A stretch of 64,000 bases of DNA. It comes from Thermaerobacter marianensis DSM 12885. Lineage in GTDB: Bacteria; Bacillota; Sulfobacillia; Thermaerobacterales; Thermaerobacteraceae. Shown piece by piece: positions 34,789-43,510 of this stretch (within the stretch, counting starts at the first letter, position 1; each line of letters begins with the position of its first letter). The position numbers and the translations under genes were made by a program. The stretch lies in assembly GCF_000184705.1 (NCBI RefSeq), contig NC_014831.1:558001-622000 (forward strand). The letters run 5' to 3'. Under the pieces are notes generated by a model that was not told the origin of the DNA, did not search any database, and was given only the letters and a program-made list of their open reading frames with translations.

Positions 34789-34839
34789 TTGCCGTCGAAA
34801 CAAAGAGCGTGAGCCTGGTGGAAGGGTGAGTGGGGTGTC

Positions 34840-36069
34840 ATGGCTGCTTCACCGGTGCGACCCTTTGTAGAATTCATCAAAATCCGAAACTATAAGAGCA
34901 TCGGTCGTTGCGAGGTACGGTTGAATCGACTTACGGTACTGGTAGGGCCTAACGGATCGGGAAAGAGTAACTTCCTCGATGCCCTTCGCTTTGTGGCTGA
35001 CGCCCTGCGCACGACTTTGGAGCATGCCATCCGGGATCGCGGCGGCATTAATGAAGTTCGGCGTCGCTCCTACGGTCATCCGCACAACCTCGGTATCACG
35101 TTGGGAATCAATGTCCCTGATGGTTCCCGTGCCATCTATGAATTTCAAGTTGGCTCGTCTCAGGATTCCGGCTATCAAGTTGTACGGGAGTCTTGTAAAC
35201 TGGCGCCGGCTTCTTCGCCATCATCTTGGATCCACAGTTACGTAGTTGAGAGAGGTAGGTTGCGTGAAGCAAGTTTCATAGGGAAGGGGCCGGACCAAAT
35301 CGCCATTGACCGGCTTTACCTCACGGTTGTATCGGCGCTTCCTGAGTTTCGGGCCCTGTATGATGGTCTGTCCAATATGGGTTTTTACAATCTGAATCCC
35401 GACGTCATTCGTGACATTCAAGATCCGGATCCTGGCGAACTTCTTGACCGGGATGGCCGGAACATGGCCAGTGTTATACGGCGGCTGCGAGAAACCAACC
35501 CCGCCGTGTTAGAGAGAATCATCGAGTACTTGCAGGCGGTCGTTCCCGGTGTTCGATCGGTGGATGCACTGCATCTCCAGCGCAAGGAAACACTGGAGTT
35601 CCGCCAAGAGGTTCGTGGAGCTAAGCACCCGTGGAAGTTTTCAGCCACGAATATGTCTGATGGAACCCTTCGAGCTCTGGGTGTGTTGGTTGCGGCTTTT
35701 CAGACCCAGGCGTTACGGAAGTTTCAAGTGCCACTGGTAGGGATCGAAGAGCCGGAGATTGCGATTCACCCTGGGGCAGCCGTGAAACTAATGGACGCCC
35801 TACTTGAAGCCAAGCGATATACACAGATTCTCATTACCACACACAGCCCGGAACTCTTGGACCATCCCCAGTTAACGGACGATATGATACTTGCGGTGGA
35901 AGCGGAACACGGGGAAACGTACATTGCGCCGGTAGATCAGCAGATTCGACAGGTGATCCGTAATAACCTTTACACGGTGGGGCACCTCCTGCGACTCGGT
36001 CAGTTGCAACCTGATCGCGTCGGCTTTGAGCCACTTCCGCGACAGTTGGAATTTGCCTTCCAGCAATAA
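34840..36069 (+). CDS. AAA ATPase of OLD/RloA type (COG4637-like), putative defence component
   Basis: The 409-residue protein is an SMC/ABC-like ATPase: FIKIRNYKSIGRCEVRLNR, Walker A VGPNGSGKSNFLDAL (about residue 36), a signature-like MSDGTLRALGVL, Walker B VPLVGIEEPEIAIHPG (about 301) and the His switch ITTHSPELLD (about 334). Between them is a helical or coiled insert. Such AAA_15/AAA_21 proteins pair with Toprim nucleases in antiphage systems (OLD, Gabija, PARIS). GC content is roughly 52-58% in lines I counted, far below its neighbours, and codon use is unlike theirs, so it was acquired. The next gene starts 13 bases downstream. The defence role is inferred from architecture. Confidence 0.88.
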   Translation: MAASPVRPFVEFIKIRNYKSIGRCEVRLNRLTVLVGPNGSGKSNFLDALRFVADALRTTLEHAIRDRGGINEVRRRSYGHPHNLGITLGINVPDGSRAIYEFQVGSSQDSGYQVVRESCKLAPASSPSSWIHSYVVERGRLREASFIGKGPDQIAIDRLYLTVVSALPEFRALYDGLSNMGFYNLNPDVIRDIQDPDPGELLDRDGRNMASVIRRLRETNPAVLERIIEYLQAVVPGVRSVDALHLQRKETLEFRQEVRGAKHPWKFSATNMSDGTLRALGVLVAAFQTQALRKFQVPLVGIEEPEIAIHPGAAVKLMDALLEAKRYTQILITTHSPELLDHPQLTDDMILAVEAEHGETYIAPVDQQIRQVIRNNLYTVGHLLRLGQLQPDRVGFEPLPRQLEFAFQQ

Positions 36070-36082
36070 GGTGGGTTCATGG

Positions 36083-36691
36083 ATGCGGATTGCGAGTATC
36101 GTCGAGGGGCATGGTGACGTAGACGCCGTGCCCGCGTTGCTTCGCAGGATTGCCCATGCATGTGGGGCATACGACGTGAGGATTCTTCCTCCGATTCGCG
36201 TAGCTCGGACGCACATTCGGGCCAACGATCCTGAACTCGAAAGGGTCGTGGAACTGGCCAGGTATAGGCTTCAAGGGAGCGGTGGCCTGATTGTTGTGTT
36301 CGACGCTGACACGGACTGCCCGGCTCAGTTGGGTCCCAGTCTTCAACAGGAGCTAGAAAAAAAGGTCGCCCCGGTCAAAACGGCAGTGGTGTTAGCCAAA
36401 ATGGAGTTTGAGGCATGGTTCCTTGCAGCTATTGAATCGTTGCGAGGTTTCCGTGGGATTCGTGAGAATGCGGTACCTCCCCCCGACCCTGAATCGATTC
36501 GTGGAGCCAAGGAGGAACTACGGCGGATGATGGTGCCTGAGCGGGGTTATGGCGAGACAGTGGATCAAGTTGCGTTTGCGAGCCGGTTCGATCTGCAGTT
36601 GGCCCGGAGTCGCAGCCCGTCTTTCGACAAGTTTTACCGTGAGGTCATGCGGCTCTTGTCTTGTGAGGAACGGACAGGAGTCCGACGGTGA
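36083..36691 (+). CDS. DUF4276 Toprim-like protein, partner of the AAA ATPase
   Basis: The 202-residue protein starts at ATG 36083 with AAGGTGG nine bases upstream. It shows the DUF4276 pattern: IASIVEGHGDVDAVPALLRR (acidic Glu, residues 3-22) and GGLIVVFDADTDCP (DxD, residues 69-82), the Glu and Asp-x-Asp positions expected of a Toprim metal site. KMEFEAWFLAAIESLRG and the C-terminal SPSFDKFYREV follow. In related two-gene systems the Toprim protein is the nuclease effector and the ATPase its sensor. It shares the low GC of the ATPase gene. Catalytic activity has not been shown and is inferred. Confidence 0.85.
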   Translation: MRIASIVEGHGDVDAVPALLRRIAHACGAYDVRILPPIRVARTHIRANDPELERVVELARYRLQGSGGLIVVFDADTDCPAQLGPSLQQELEKKVAPVKTAVVLAKMEFEAWFLAAIESLRGFRGIRENAVPPPDPESIRGAKEELRRMMVPERGYGETVDQVAFASRFDLQLARSRSPSFDKFYREVMRLLSCEERTGVRR

Positions 36692-36773
36692 GCCCGGCGT
36701 TGTAAGAGATGTTCCCACCTCTGTTTTAAGGTCCCGAGTTCGTAACCGGCTTTACGCTAGGATCCATATGACG

Positions 36774-36812
36774 ATGACAAGGGGATGCGCTTGCCGCGCA
36801 TCCCCTTGTCAT
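36774..36812. terminator. Perfect 17-bp inverted repeat between DUF4276 and hppA
   Basis: ATGACAAGGGGATGCGC (36774-36790) and its exact complement (36796-36812) flank a 5-nt loop TTGCC. It lies between convergent genes and could terminate both. There is no long U-run. It also lies at the right edge of the low-GC island, so a mobile-element remnant is an alternative. Confidence 0.6.
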
Positions 36813-36883
36813 ATGCCCATCCATAAAGACTCCTGTCAACGGTGGAACCAGTGAGCTGGCGGTGGGCAACTTCCCCGTCTGCC

Positions 36884-38893
36884 TCACAGCCACAGCGACG
36901 CCACGATGGGCGCGATCAGCAGGGCCACGATGTTGATGATCTTGATCATCGGGTTGATGGCCGGCCCGGCCGTGTCCTTGTAGGGGTCGCCCACGGTGTC
37001 GCCCGTCACCGCCGCGGCGTGGGCCTCGGTGCCCTTGCCGCCGTAGTGGCCCATCTCGATGTACTTCTTGGCGTTGTCCCACGAGCCGCCGCCGTTGGTC
37101 ATCTGGATGGCGATGAACAGGCCCGTGACGATGGAGCCCACGATCAGGCCGCCCAGGGCCTTGGGGCCCAGGGCCAGGCCCACCACGATGGGACCCAGCA
37201 CCGGGATGAGCCCGGGGAGGACCATCTCGCGCAGCGCCGCCCGGGTGACGATGTCCACGGCCCGGCCGTAGTCGGGCTTGGCCTTGCGCTCCATGATGCC
37301 GGGGATCTCCCGGAACTGGCGCCGCACCTCCTCCACCACGTCGAAGGCGGCCCGGCCCACGGCCTCCATGCTCATGGAGGCGAACAGGAAGGGCAGCACG
37401 CCTCCGATCAGCAGGCCGGCCAGCACGTAGGGGTCGCCCAGGTCGAAGGCCAGGGCCTCGACGCCGGCCTTGCCGAGTTCTTCCACGTAGGAGGCGAAGA
37501 GGACCAGGGCCGCCAGGCCGGCCGAGCCGATGGCGTAGCCCTTGGTCACCGCCTTGGTGGTGTTGCCCACGGCGTCCAGCTGGTCGGTGACCTCGCGGAC
37601 GGAGTCCTCCAGGTCGGCCATCTCCGCCAGGCCGCCGGCGTTGTCGGTGATGGGCCCGTAGGCGTCCATGGTGACGATGATGCCGGTCAGCGACAGCATC
37701 GCCATGGCCGCGATGGCCACGCCGTAGAGCCCGGCCAGGTTATAGGCCAGCAGGATCGCCACGGCGATGACCAGGGCCGGCACCGCCGTCGAGCGCATGC
37801 CCACCGCCAGGCCCGCGATGATGTTGGTCGCGTGGCCGGTCTGGGAGGCGTGGGCGATGTTCTGCACCGGCCGGTAGTTGGCCGAGGTGTAGTACTCGGT
37901 GATGATGATCATCGCCACGGTGACGCCCAGGCCGATCAGGGACGCGTAGAACAGGTTCATGTCCAGGCCGAGCCAGCGCGTCACGGCGAAGAAGCCGATG
38001 GTGCCGACGATGCCGCTGGCCAGGGCGCCCTGGTACAGGGCCCGCATGATGGCCCCCGGCCGCGCGGGCGGCGTGGCCAGCACGCCGACGATGGAGCTGA
38101 CGATGCCCACCGCGCCCAGCAGCAGCGGGAAGTAGACGAACCGGGCGTCGCCGGCGAACTGGGGCGTCAGCAGGCCCAGCAGGATGGCCGCCACCGCCGT
38201 CACGGCGTAGGTCTCGAAGAGGTCCGCCGCCATGCCGGCATCGTCGCCCACGTTGTCGCCCACGTTATCGGCGATGACCGCGGGGTTGCGCGGGTCGTCC
38301 TCCGGGATGCCCGCCTCGACCTTGCCCACCAGGTCGGCGCCCACGTCAGCCGCCTTGGTGTAGATGCCGCCGCCCAGCCGGGCGAAGACCGAGATCAGGC
38401 TGGCGCCGAAGCCGAAGCCGACCAGGGCCGAGTTGTTCTCCGCCCCTGTCAGCCAGACCAGGGCGGTGACGCCCAGAAGGCCCAGGCCCACCACCATGAG
38501 CCCGGTGACGGCGCCGCCCTGCACGGCCACGCGGAAGGCAGCCGCCAGGCCCTTCCGGGCCGCCATGGCCGTGCGCATGTTGGCGCGCACCGCCACGTTC
38601 ATCCCGATGTAGCCGGCCGCCGCCGAGAGCACCGCGCCGATGACGAACCAGAGCGCCGTGGTCAACCCCAGGCCGGGCACGACGGCCAGCACCACGAAGA
38701 GCACCAGGGCCACCAGGGCCAGGGTGCGGTACTGACGGTTCAGGTAGGCCGTGGCGCCCGCCTGGATGTGCCCGCCGATGTCCGCCACGGCCGGATGTTC
38801 CACCGGCAGGCGGGTGATGCGGGTGGCGAAGAAGAGTCCGGTGAGCAGCGACAGCAGGCTCCCGGCCAGCGGGATCCAGAGGTAGCTGTTCAT
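36884..38893 (-). CDS. hppA: Membrane-bound proton-pumping pyrophosphatase, K+-independent type
   Basis: The 669-residue protein with about 15-16 helices couples PPi hydrolysis to ion pumping. PPi and Mg sites are visible in [39 protein letters not shown] and the late NTGGSWDN-like [14 protein letters not shown] with [15 protein letters not shown]. At about residues 443-458 it reads [18 protein letters not shown] Lys in this position, in place of Ala, marks the K+-independent H+-PPases in this family. ATG 38893 begins the first helix; a strong AAAGGAGGG lies about 30 bases upstream, too far to be its site. A possible minus-strand promoter (TGGTCC-N17-TATCAT, 38990 to 38962) lies upstream. Confidence 0.95.
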   Translation of the reverse strand: MNSYLWIPLAGSLLSLLTGLFFATRITRLPVEHPAVADIGGHIQAGATAYLNRQYRTLALVALVLFVVLAVVPGLGLTTALWFVIGAVLSAAAGYIGMNVAVRANMRTAMAARKGLAAAFRVAVQGGAVTGLMVVGLGLLGVTALVWLTGAENNSALVGFGFGASLISVFARLGGGIYTKAADVGADLVGKVEAGIPEDDPRNPAVIADNVGDNVGDDAGMAADLFETYAVTAVAAILLGLLTPQFAGDARFVYFPLLLGAVGIVSSIVGVLATPPARPGAIMRALYQGALASGIVGTIGFFAVTRWLGLDMNLFYASLIGLGVTVAMIIITEYYTSANYRPVQNIAHASQTGHATNIIAGLAVGMRSTAVPALVIAVAILLAYNLAGLYGVAIAAMAMLSLTGIIVTMDAYGPITDNAGGLAEMADLEDSVREVTDQLDAVGNTTKAVTKGYAIGSAGLAALVLFASYVEELGKAGVEALAFDLGDPYVLAGLLIGGVLPFLFASMSMEAVGRAAFDVVEEVRRQFREIPGIMERKAKPDYGRAVDIVTRAALREMVLPGLIPVLGPIVVGLALGPKALGGLIVGSIVTGLFIAIQMTNGGGSWDNAKKYIEMGHYGGKGTEAHAAAVTGDTVGDPYKDTAGPAINPMIKIINIVALLIAPIVASLWL

Positions 38894-38961
38894 GTGCCTT
38901 GCCCCGCTGCGAGGCGGGTCCCTCCTTTCTTCTCCCGACAAATGCTGACGGTCCGATGAAC

Positions 38962-38990
38962 ATGATAAAAGTGTTGGAGGACCGGGACCA
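38962..38990 (-). promoter_or_regulatory. Possible hppA promoter
   Basis: On the minus strand TGGTCC and TATCAT are separated by 17 bases, about 70 bases before the start codon. The -10 is reasonable; the -35 is poor but identical to the one proposed upstream of the CDF gene. The remainder of the 286-base gap 38894-39179 shows nothing recognisable. Confidence 0.3.
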
Positions 38991-39179
38991 GTCCTTGCGG
39001 CGAAAGTGCGGCCCGGGACCCGGCCGCGGAAAAGGGGGCCCGTCGCCCGGGCTGGGGGCGAGGGGGTGTCAGGGCGCGTCCCGGTGCGGTCCGGTGCCGT
39101 TGGATGGCGCTGGGCCGGGGAAGGCCGGGCCGGCAAGGCTGCCCGCGACAACGAGATGGTGTGACAAGGTGGAGTCGCG

Positions 39180-40460
39180 GTGACGAGGGACGAGGCTGTA
39201 GATAAGGATGCCGTTCCGAGCAAGGAGGCGGCGCGGCGGGAGGTGTACCGCCGCCTGCGGGAGGCCGGCGCGGCGCGCTTCCCCTTTCCCATCGAGGGCC
39301 GCATCCCCAACTTCCAGGGTGCCGAGCGGGCCGCCGCCCGGCTGCGGGAACTGGAGATCTACCGGCGCGCCCGGGCGCTCAAGGTCAATCCCGACACGCC
39401 CCAGCTGCCCGTCCGGGCCATGGCCCTGGCCGACGGCAAGACCCTCTACATGCCCACCCCGCGCCTGCGCGGCGCCTTCCTGCGCATTCGCCCCCAGGAC
39501 GTCCCCCGCGGCGAGGAGCGCCGGGCCGCCCAGCTCAGCAAGGCGGCCGAGTACGGCCGGTTCGTCCCCCTGGCCGAGCTGGCCCCGGAGGCGGCGCCCA
39601 TCGACCTGGTGGTGGCGGGGGCGGTGGCGGTGACCCGCGACGGCGCGCGGGCGGGCAAGGGCGAGGGGTACGCCGACTACGAGTACGCCCTGCTGCGGGA
39701 GCTCGGGCACCCCGAGCTGCCCGTGGTGACCACCGTCCACCCGCTGCAGCTGGTGGACCGGCTGCCCGTCGATCCCCACGACCTGTCGGTGGACGTGGTC
39801 GTCACCCCGGACCAGGTGATCCGGACCCGGACCCCATACCCCAAGCCCCGGGGCATCCGGTGGGAAGAGGTGACCGAAGAGGATCTCCAGGCCATGCCGG
39901 TGCTCCGGGAGCTCCGCGCCCTGCTCTGGGAGCGCATGACGGTGCCCGAGGTGCTGGTGCCGGGTCTGGCGGCGGTGTTCGTCGGGCTCAACCCCGGCCG
40001 CGCCAGCGCCACCGCCGGCCACCACTTCGCCGGACCCAACAACCTCTTCTGGCGGCTGCTCCACGAGGCGGGGTTCGTGCCGCGGGTGCTGCGGCCGGAA
40101 GAGGACGGGCTCCTGCCCCGCTGGGGCCTGGGCGTGACCAACGTGGTCCCGCGGGCCACCCAGGGCGAAGCGGACCTCACCTGGGACGAGCTGGCCGCGG
40201 GCGGCGCGGTGCTGCGGGAGAAGATGGCCCGCGTCCGGCCGCGGCTGGTGGTCCTGCTGGGGAAGCAAGTGTACCGGGCTTATGCCGGGCTGGCCCGCAC
40301 GGCGCGGGTGGAATGGGGGCCTCAGCCCCGGGAGTCGGTGCCCGGGGTGCGGGAGTTCGCGGCGCCGAACCCGTCGAGCCGCAGCACGGTACCCTATGAG
40401 GAGCGGCTGCGCCTCTTCCGGGAAGCGCGGGCGTGGCTGCAGGATGCGTCGCGGGCGTAG
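39180..40460 (+). CDS. Fusion of a 5-formyltetrahydrofolate cyclo-ligase-like domain with a Mug-type DNA glycosylase
   Basis: The 426-residue protein starts at GTG 39180 behind AAGGTGGAG. Residues 1-235 resemble the 5-FCL/MTHFS family: [14 protein letters not shown], then [29 protein letters not shown]-like [11 protein letters not shown] and [18 protein letters not shown]. Residues about 262-425 are a mismatch-specific uracil-DNA glycosylase: [20 protein letters not shown] (catalytic Asn in GLNPG), [36 protein letters not shown] and [10 protein letters not shown]. Both halves look intact. It joins folate one-carbon metabolism and base-excision repair in one polypeptide. The glycosylase assignment is firm; activity of the first domain is uncertain, since divergent 5-FCL-like proteins exist. 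Confidence 0.85.
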   Translation: MTRDEAVDKDAVPSKEAARREVYRRLREAGAARFPFPIEGRIPNFQGAERAAARLRELEIYRRARALKVNPDTPQLPVRAMALADGKTLYMPTPRLRGAFLRIRPQDVPRGEERRAAQLSKAAEYGRFVPLAELAPEAAPIDLVVAGAVAVTRDGARAGKGEGYADYEYALLRELGHPELPVVTTVHPLQLVDRLPVDPHDLSVDVVVTPDQVIRTRTPYPKPRGIRWEEVTEEDLQAMPVLRELRALLWERMTVPEVLVPGLAAVFVGLNPGRASATAGHHFAGPNNLFWRLLHEAGFVPRVLRPEEDGLLPRWGLGVTNVVPRATQGEADLTWDELAAGGAVLREKMARVRPRLVVLLGKQVYRAYAGLARTARVEWGPQPRESVPGVREFAAPNPSSRSTVPYEERLRLFREARAWLQDASRA

Positions 40461-40485
40461 CTGCGGAATGGGCTTGTTTCACTCT

Positions 40486-40496
40486 GAAATTATTTC
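40486..40496. promoter_or_regulatory. Palindromic operator candidate for MarR
   Basis: GAAAT-T-ATTTC is a perfect palindrome that ends two bases before the -35 hexamer of marR. Its AT-richness stands out. Autoregulation by the encoded MarR protein is likely but inferred. Confidence 0.5.
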
Positions 40497-40498
40497 GC

Positions 40499-40527
40499 TT
40501 GACAACGATCCTTGACCCGCCTACGAT
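40499..40527 (+). promoter_or_regulatory. Consensus sigma-A promoter of marR, giving a leaderless transcript
   Basis: TTGACA (40499-40504), a 17-base spacer and TACGAT (40522-40527). The usual start point, 6-8 bases after the -10, falls on or beside the ATG at 40535, and no ribosome binding site precedes that ATG. Confidence 0.8.
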
Positions 40528-40534
40528 CCCCAGT

Positions 40535-41074
40535 ATGAGCGGTTGGGAGATCCTCCAGCAGATCTGGCGCCTGCAGCAGGTGGTCTTGCGGGAGGCCACG
40601 CCCTGCCTGGAGCGGCACGGGCTCTTCCGCATGGCGCCCTTTGCCCTGGCCATGGTCCGGCGGTGCGGCACGCCGTCGGGGGTGGCGAACGCTCTGGGCC
40701 TGCCGGCGCCCACCGTGAGCCACATCCTGCGCCGCCTCGAAGCCGAGGGCTGGGTCGTCCGTCAGGTCGATCCCGGCGACCTGCGCCGCTACCGGCTTGC
40801 CCTCACGCCGGCCGGGCAGGAGGCGCTGGCGGCGGCCCGGGCGTGCCTGGAGGCGGTGATGGACCGCCGCCTGGAGTGTTTGGCGCCGGCGGAGCGGGAT
40901 GCGCTGCGCCGGCTGTTGGCGCGGTTGCAGGAGGATCTCCCGCCCAGCGGCGTGGGCGACGTCCGGGCCGCTGCCGGCGATCCCGGCGTCGACCCTGCCG
41001 GCGACCCTGGCGTCGAACGTGAAGGAGCGGTGCCCCGTGAAGGAACGGCAGCCCGTGACGAACCAGCCCGCTGA
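40535..41074 (+). CDS. MarR-family transcriptional regulator
   Basis: The 179-residue protein has a winged helix: RCGTPSGVANALGLPAPTVSHILRRLEAEGWVVRQ, then DLRRYRLALTPAGQEAL for the wing (given here as two parts, residues about 45-95). Helices for dimerisation flank it. ATG 40535 is fixed by the family N-terminus and appears leaderless. The last about 45 residues are a Gly/Pro/Asp tail that overlaps the following MFS start by 38 bases, so the genes are cotranscribed. It probably represses the exporter until a drug or toxic ligand binds. Confidence 0.85.
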   Translation: MSGWEILQQIWRLQQVVLREATPCLERHGLFRMAPFALAMVRRCGTPSGVANALGLPAPTVSHILRRLEAEGWVVRQVDPGDLRRYRLALTPAGQEALAAARACLEAVMDRRLECLAPAERDALRRLLARLQEDLPPSGVGDVRAAAGDPGVDPAGDPGVEREGAVPREGTAARDEPAR

Positions 41075-43148
41075 ACCCGCAGAAGCGGCGGCGACCGGCG
41101 TGAACCCGGCCCGCGGCATCCCCGCCGCGGCCGGCCCGTCCGCCACGCCTTCCGTGCCCGCCGCCGGGCCCGGGGGCGCGGCGGCCGGGGACGGCCCGCG
41201 CCCCGGCGAGCGGCGCCTGGCCATGATCGGCGTCATGCTGTGCATGTTTCTGGGCGCTCTGGACCAGACCATCGTGTCCACGGCCATGCCCCGGGTGGTG
41301 GAAGAACTCCACGGCCTCGACCGCTACGCCTGGGTGGCGACGTCGTACCTGCTGGCCACTGTGGTGGCCCTGCCCATCTTCGGCCGGCTCAACGAGCTAT
41401 TGCCAGGCAAGTGGGTCTTCATCACCGCGGCCAGCATCTTCCTGGCCGGCTCGGCCTTGAGCGGCCTGTCGCCCAGCATGGACGCCCTGATCGCCTTCCG
41501 CGCGCTGCAGGGGATCGGCGGCGGCGGCCTCTTCGCCACCTCCATCACGACCATCGGCCTGCTCTACCCGCCGCGGGAGCGCGGCCGGGTGCAGGGCGTG
41601 TTCGCCGCCGTGTTCGGCCTCTCCAGCGTCATCGGCCCCTGGGTGGGCGGCCTTTTGACGGACCACCTCAACTGGCGCTGGGTCTTCTACGTGAACATGC
41701 CGGTGGGCATCGTGGCCCTGTACTTCCTGTTCCGCCACATGCCCCTGCTGCCGCCCATGCGCCGGTCGGCCTTCGACCTGCCCGGCGCGGTGACCATGGC
41801 CCTGTGGACGGTGCCGCTAATCCTGGCCTGCTCCTGGGGCGGTTCCACCTATCCGTGGGATTCGCCGCAGGTGCTGGGCCTCTTCGCCCTGGCCGCGGTG
41901 GGCCTGGTCCTGTTCGTGCTGGTGGAACGGCGCAGCGCCCACCCGCTGTTCGACCTGACCCTGTTCGCCAACCCCACCTTCCGCTGGGCGGTGCTGGCCC
42001 TCTTGTTCTTCGGCGGCACCTTCCTGGGCAGCGTGATGTTCCTGCCCCTGTACCTGGTGCAGGTCAAGGGCTTCTCGGCGTCCAACTCGGGTCTGGCCCT
42101 GACGCCCCTGACCATGGGCACGGTGGCGGGCAGCCTGCTGGCGGGCCAGCTGGCCACCCGTTTCGGGCGCTACAAGCCCATGCTGCTGGTCAGCTCCGTG
42201 GCGTCGGTGGCGTTGTTCATCGTGCTCCACCAGGTGCTGCGGGTCGAGACGCCCCTGTGGCAGGTGCTGGTGCTGATGGTCCTGCTGGGGTTCGTGTTCG
42301 GGCCGTCCATGCCGCTCTACGGCATGGCGGTGCAGAACAGCGTCAGCCGCGAGCGCATCGGCACCGCCAGCAGCGCCACCCAGTTCTTCCGCCAGGTGGG
42401 GTCGACGGTGGCGGTGGCCCTGCTGGGCACCGTGCTCAGCGGGGCGCTGCACGACGGGATGATCCAGCACCTGCCGCCCGCCTACCGGGCCGCGACCCAG
42501 TCGTTCCAGATGCCCGCCGAGGGCATGGCCGGCGGTGTCGACATGGAGGCCCGGGTGCGCCAGGGCTTCGAACAGGTGCTGGCCGAGGTGGAGCAGGCGC
42601 TCCAGGGGGATGAGCAAGCCTACCGGCGCCTGCAGGCGGACCCGCGGGTGCCGGCGGCGCTGAAGCAGCAGGTGCCGGAGGGCGGCATTCCGGCCCAGGT
42701 GCGGGCCCGGACGGAGCCGGTCCGGGTTGCCCTGGAGGCGGCCCTGCAGGGTGACCCCCAGGCCCGGCAGGCGTTGCTGGCCAACCCCGCGCTGCCCGCC
42801 AGCCTGCGCCAGCTGGTGCAGAACCCGCCCGCGGACCCGGCGGCGCGCCAGGCGGCCCTGGCGGCGGCCCGCCAGGCCCTGGACGCCCAGGTTCAGACCA
42901 TGACCGTCGAGGCCGAGCGCCAGGCCATGGCGCAGATCCGCCAGGCCATGGAGCAGCAGGTGGACCGGGTCGTGGCCACCTTCCGCAGCGCCTTCAACGA
43001 GGCGGTGACCGACGCCCTGCGGCAGGTGTACCTGTACACCGCGGTCATGGCGGTGATGGGCCTGCTTTGCCTGTTCTTCCTGCCGGACCAGGAGCTCCGG
43101 AGCAGCTATGCCCAGCCGGAGCCGGTGCCCGCGGTGGCGCGGGAGTGA
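41037..43148 (+). CDS. DHA2-family (EmrB/QacA-type) MFS exporter with a large late insert
   Basis: The 703-residue protein is a 14-helix drug/proton antiporter. Marks include FLGALDQTIVSTAMPRVVEE in helix 1, RALQGIGGGGLFATS, VIGPWVGGLLTDHLNWRWVF (motif C) and VQNSVSRERIGTASSATQFF. Between the last two helices, about residues 475-658, lies a long mostly helical, Gln/Ala-rich domain (MEARVRQGFEQVLAEVEQAL and similar segments) predicted on the outer side. GTG 41037 is chosen behind AAGGAG; the first 55 residues are Ala/Pro-rich. With marR it forms an efflux operon. The substrate is unknown. Confidence 0.88.
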   Translation: MKERQPVTNQPAEPAEAAATGVNPARGIPAAAGPSATPSVPAAGPGGAAAGDGPRPGERRLAMIGVMLCMFLGALDQTIVSTAMPRVVEELHGLDRYAWVATSYLLATVVALPIFGRLNELLPGKWVFITAASIFLAGSALSGLSPSMDALIAFRALQGIGGGGLFATSITTIGLLYPPRERGRVQGVFAAVFGLSSVIGPWVGGLLTDHLNWRWVFYVNMPVGIVALYFLFRHMPLLPPMRRSAFDLPGAVTMALWTVPLILACSWGGSTYPWDSPQVLGLFALAAVGLVLFVLVERRSAHPLFDLTLFANPTFRWAVLALLFFGGTFLGSVMFLPLYLVQVKGFSASNSGLALTPLTMGTVAGSLLAGQLATRFGRYKPMLLVSSVASVALFIVLHQVLRVETPLWQVLVLMVLLGFVFGPSMPLYGMAVQNSVSRERIGTASSATQFFRQVGSTVAVALLGTVLSGALHDGMIQHLPPAYRAATQSFQMPAEGMAGGVDMEARVRQGFEQVLAEVEQALQGDEQAYRRLQADPRVPAALKQQVPEGGIPAQVRARTEPVRVALEAALQGDPQARQALLANPALPASLRQLVQNPPADPAARQAALAAARQALDAQVQTMTVEAERQAMAQIRQAMEQQVDRVVATFRSAFNEAVTDALRQVYLYTAVMAVMGLLCLFFLPDQELRSSYAQPEPVPAVARE

Positions 43149-43510
43149 CGGTGGAATTCGAACGTGCCCAAGGCCCGGAGAGTCCCCCGGGTGTCAGCTA
43201 CAGGTCATGGAGGCGATCGTTCTCCCCAACGTGGCCCGGGCGCACCGGGCCATCGTGCTATCCATGACCCACATCGAGGCAGTGCCGTTCGGGTAAGGAC
43301 CGGTGCCCGTACCGACGGTCCCTTCGTCACACCGTCGACGGGGGAACCAGCTGGACCCAGGTCGATGTGCCGTAGACGGGCGGTGGTCCCGTCGACGCGC
43401 CGTGACCGACACCGCCCCTGGACGGCCGGTCTCCATGCCGCGGGCCATCGACCGGTTCCGACGGGCCCGTCGGCGCCGAGAAGCGGGTTGGACTGGCGGC
43501 CGAGGGGCCC
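43149..43510. other. 362-base intergenic region without a convincing gene
   Basis: It holds a perfect 7-bp hairpin (GGCCCGG 43233-43239 with CCGGGCC 43245-43251) that may end the MFS transcript. The remaining sequence is less GC-rich and less ordered than neighbouring coding DNA. Short frames exist, but none has a ribosome binding site or family features. Confidence 0.5.

Noticed and set aside
34640-36860. Direct repeats (att sites) flanking the low-GC island
   Set aside because: Only a weak similarity (GGTGGAA...GTGAG) exists between the two edges, which is too short and imperfect to call.
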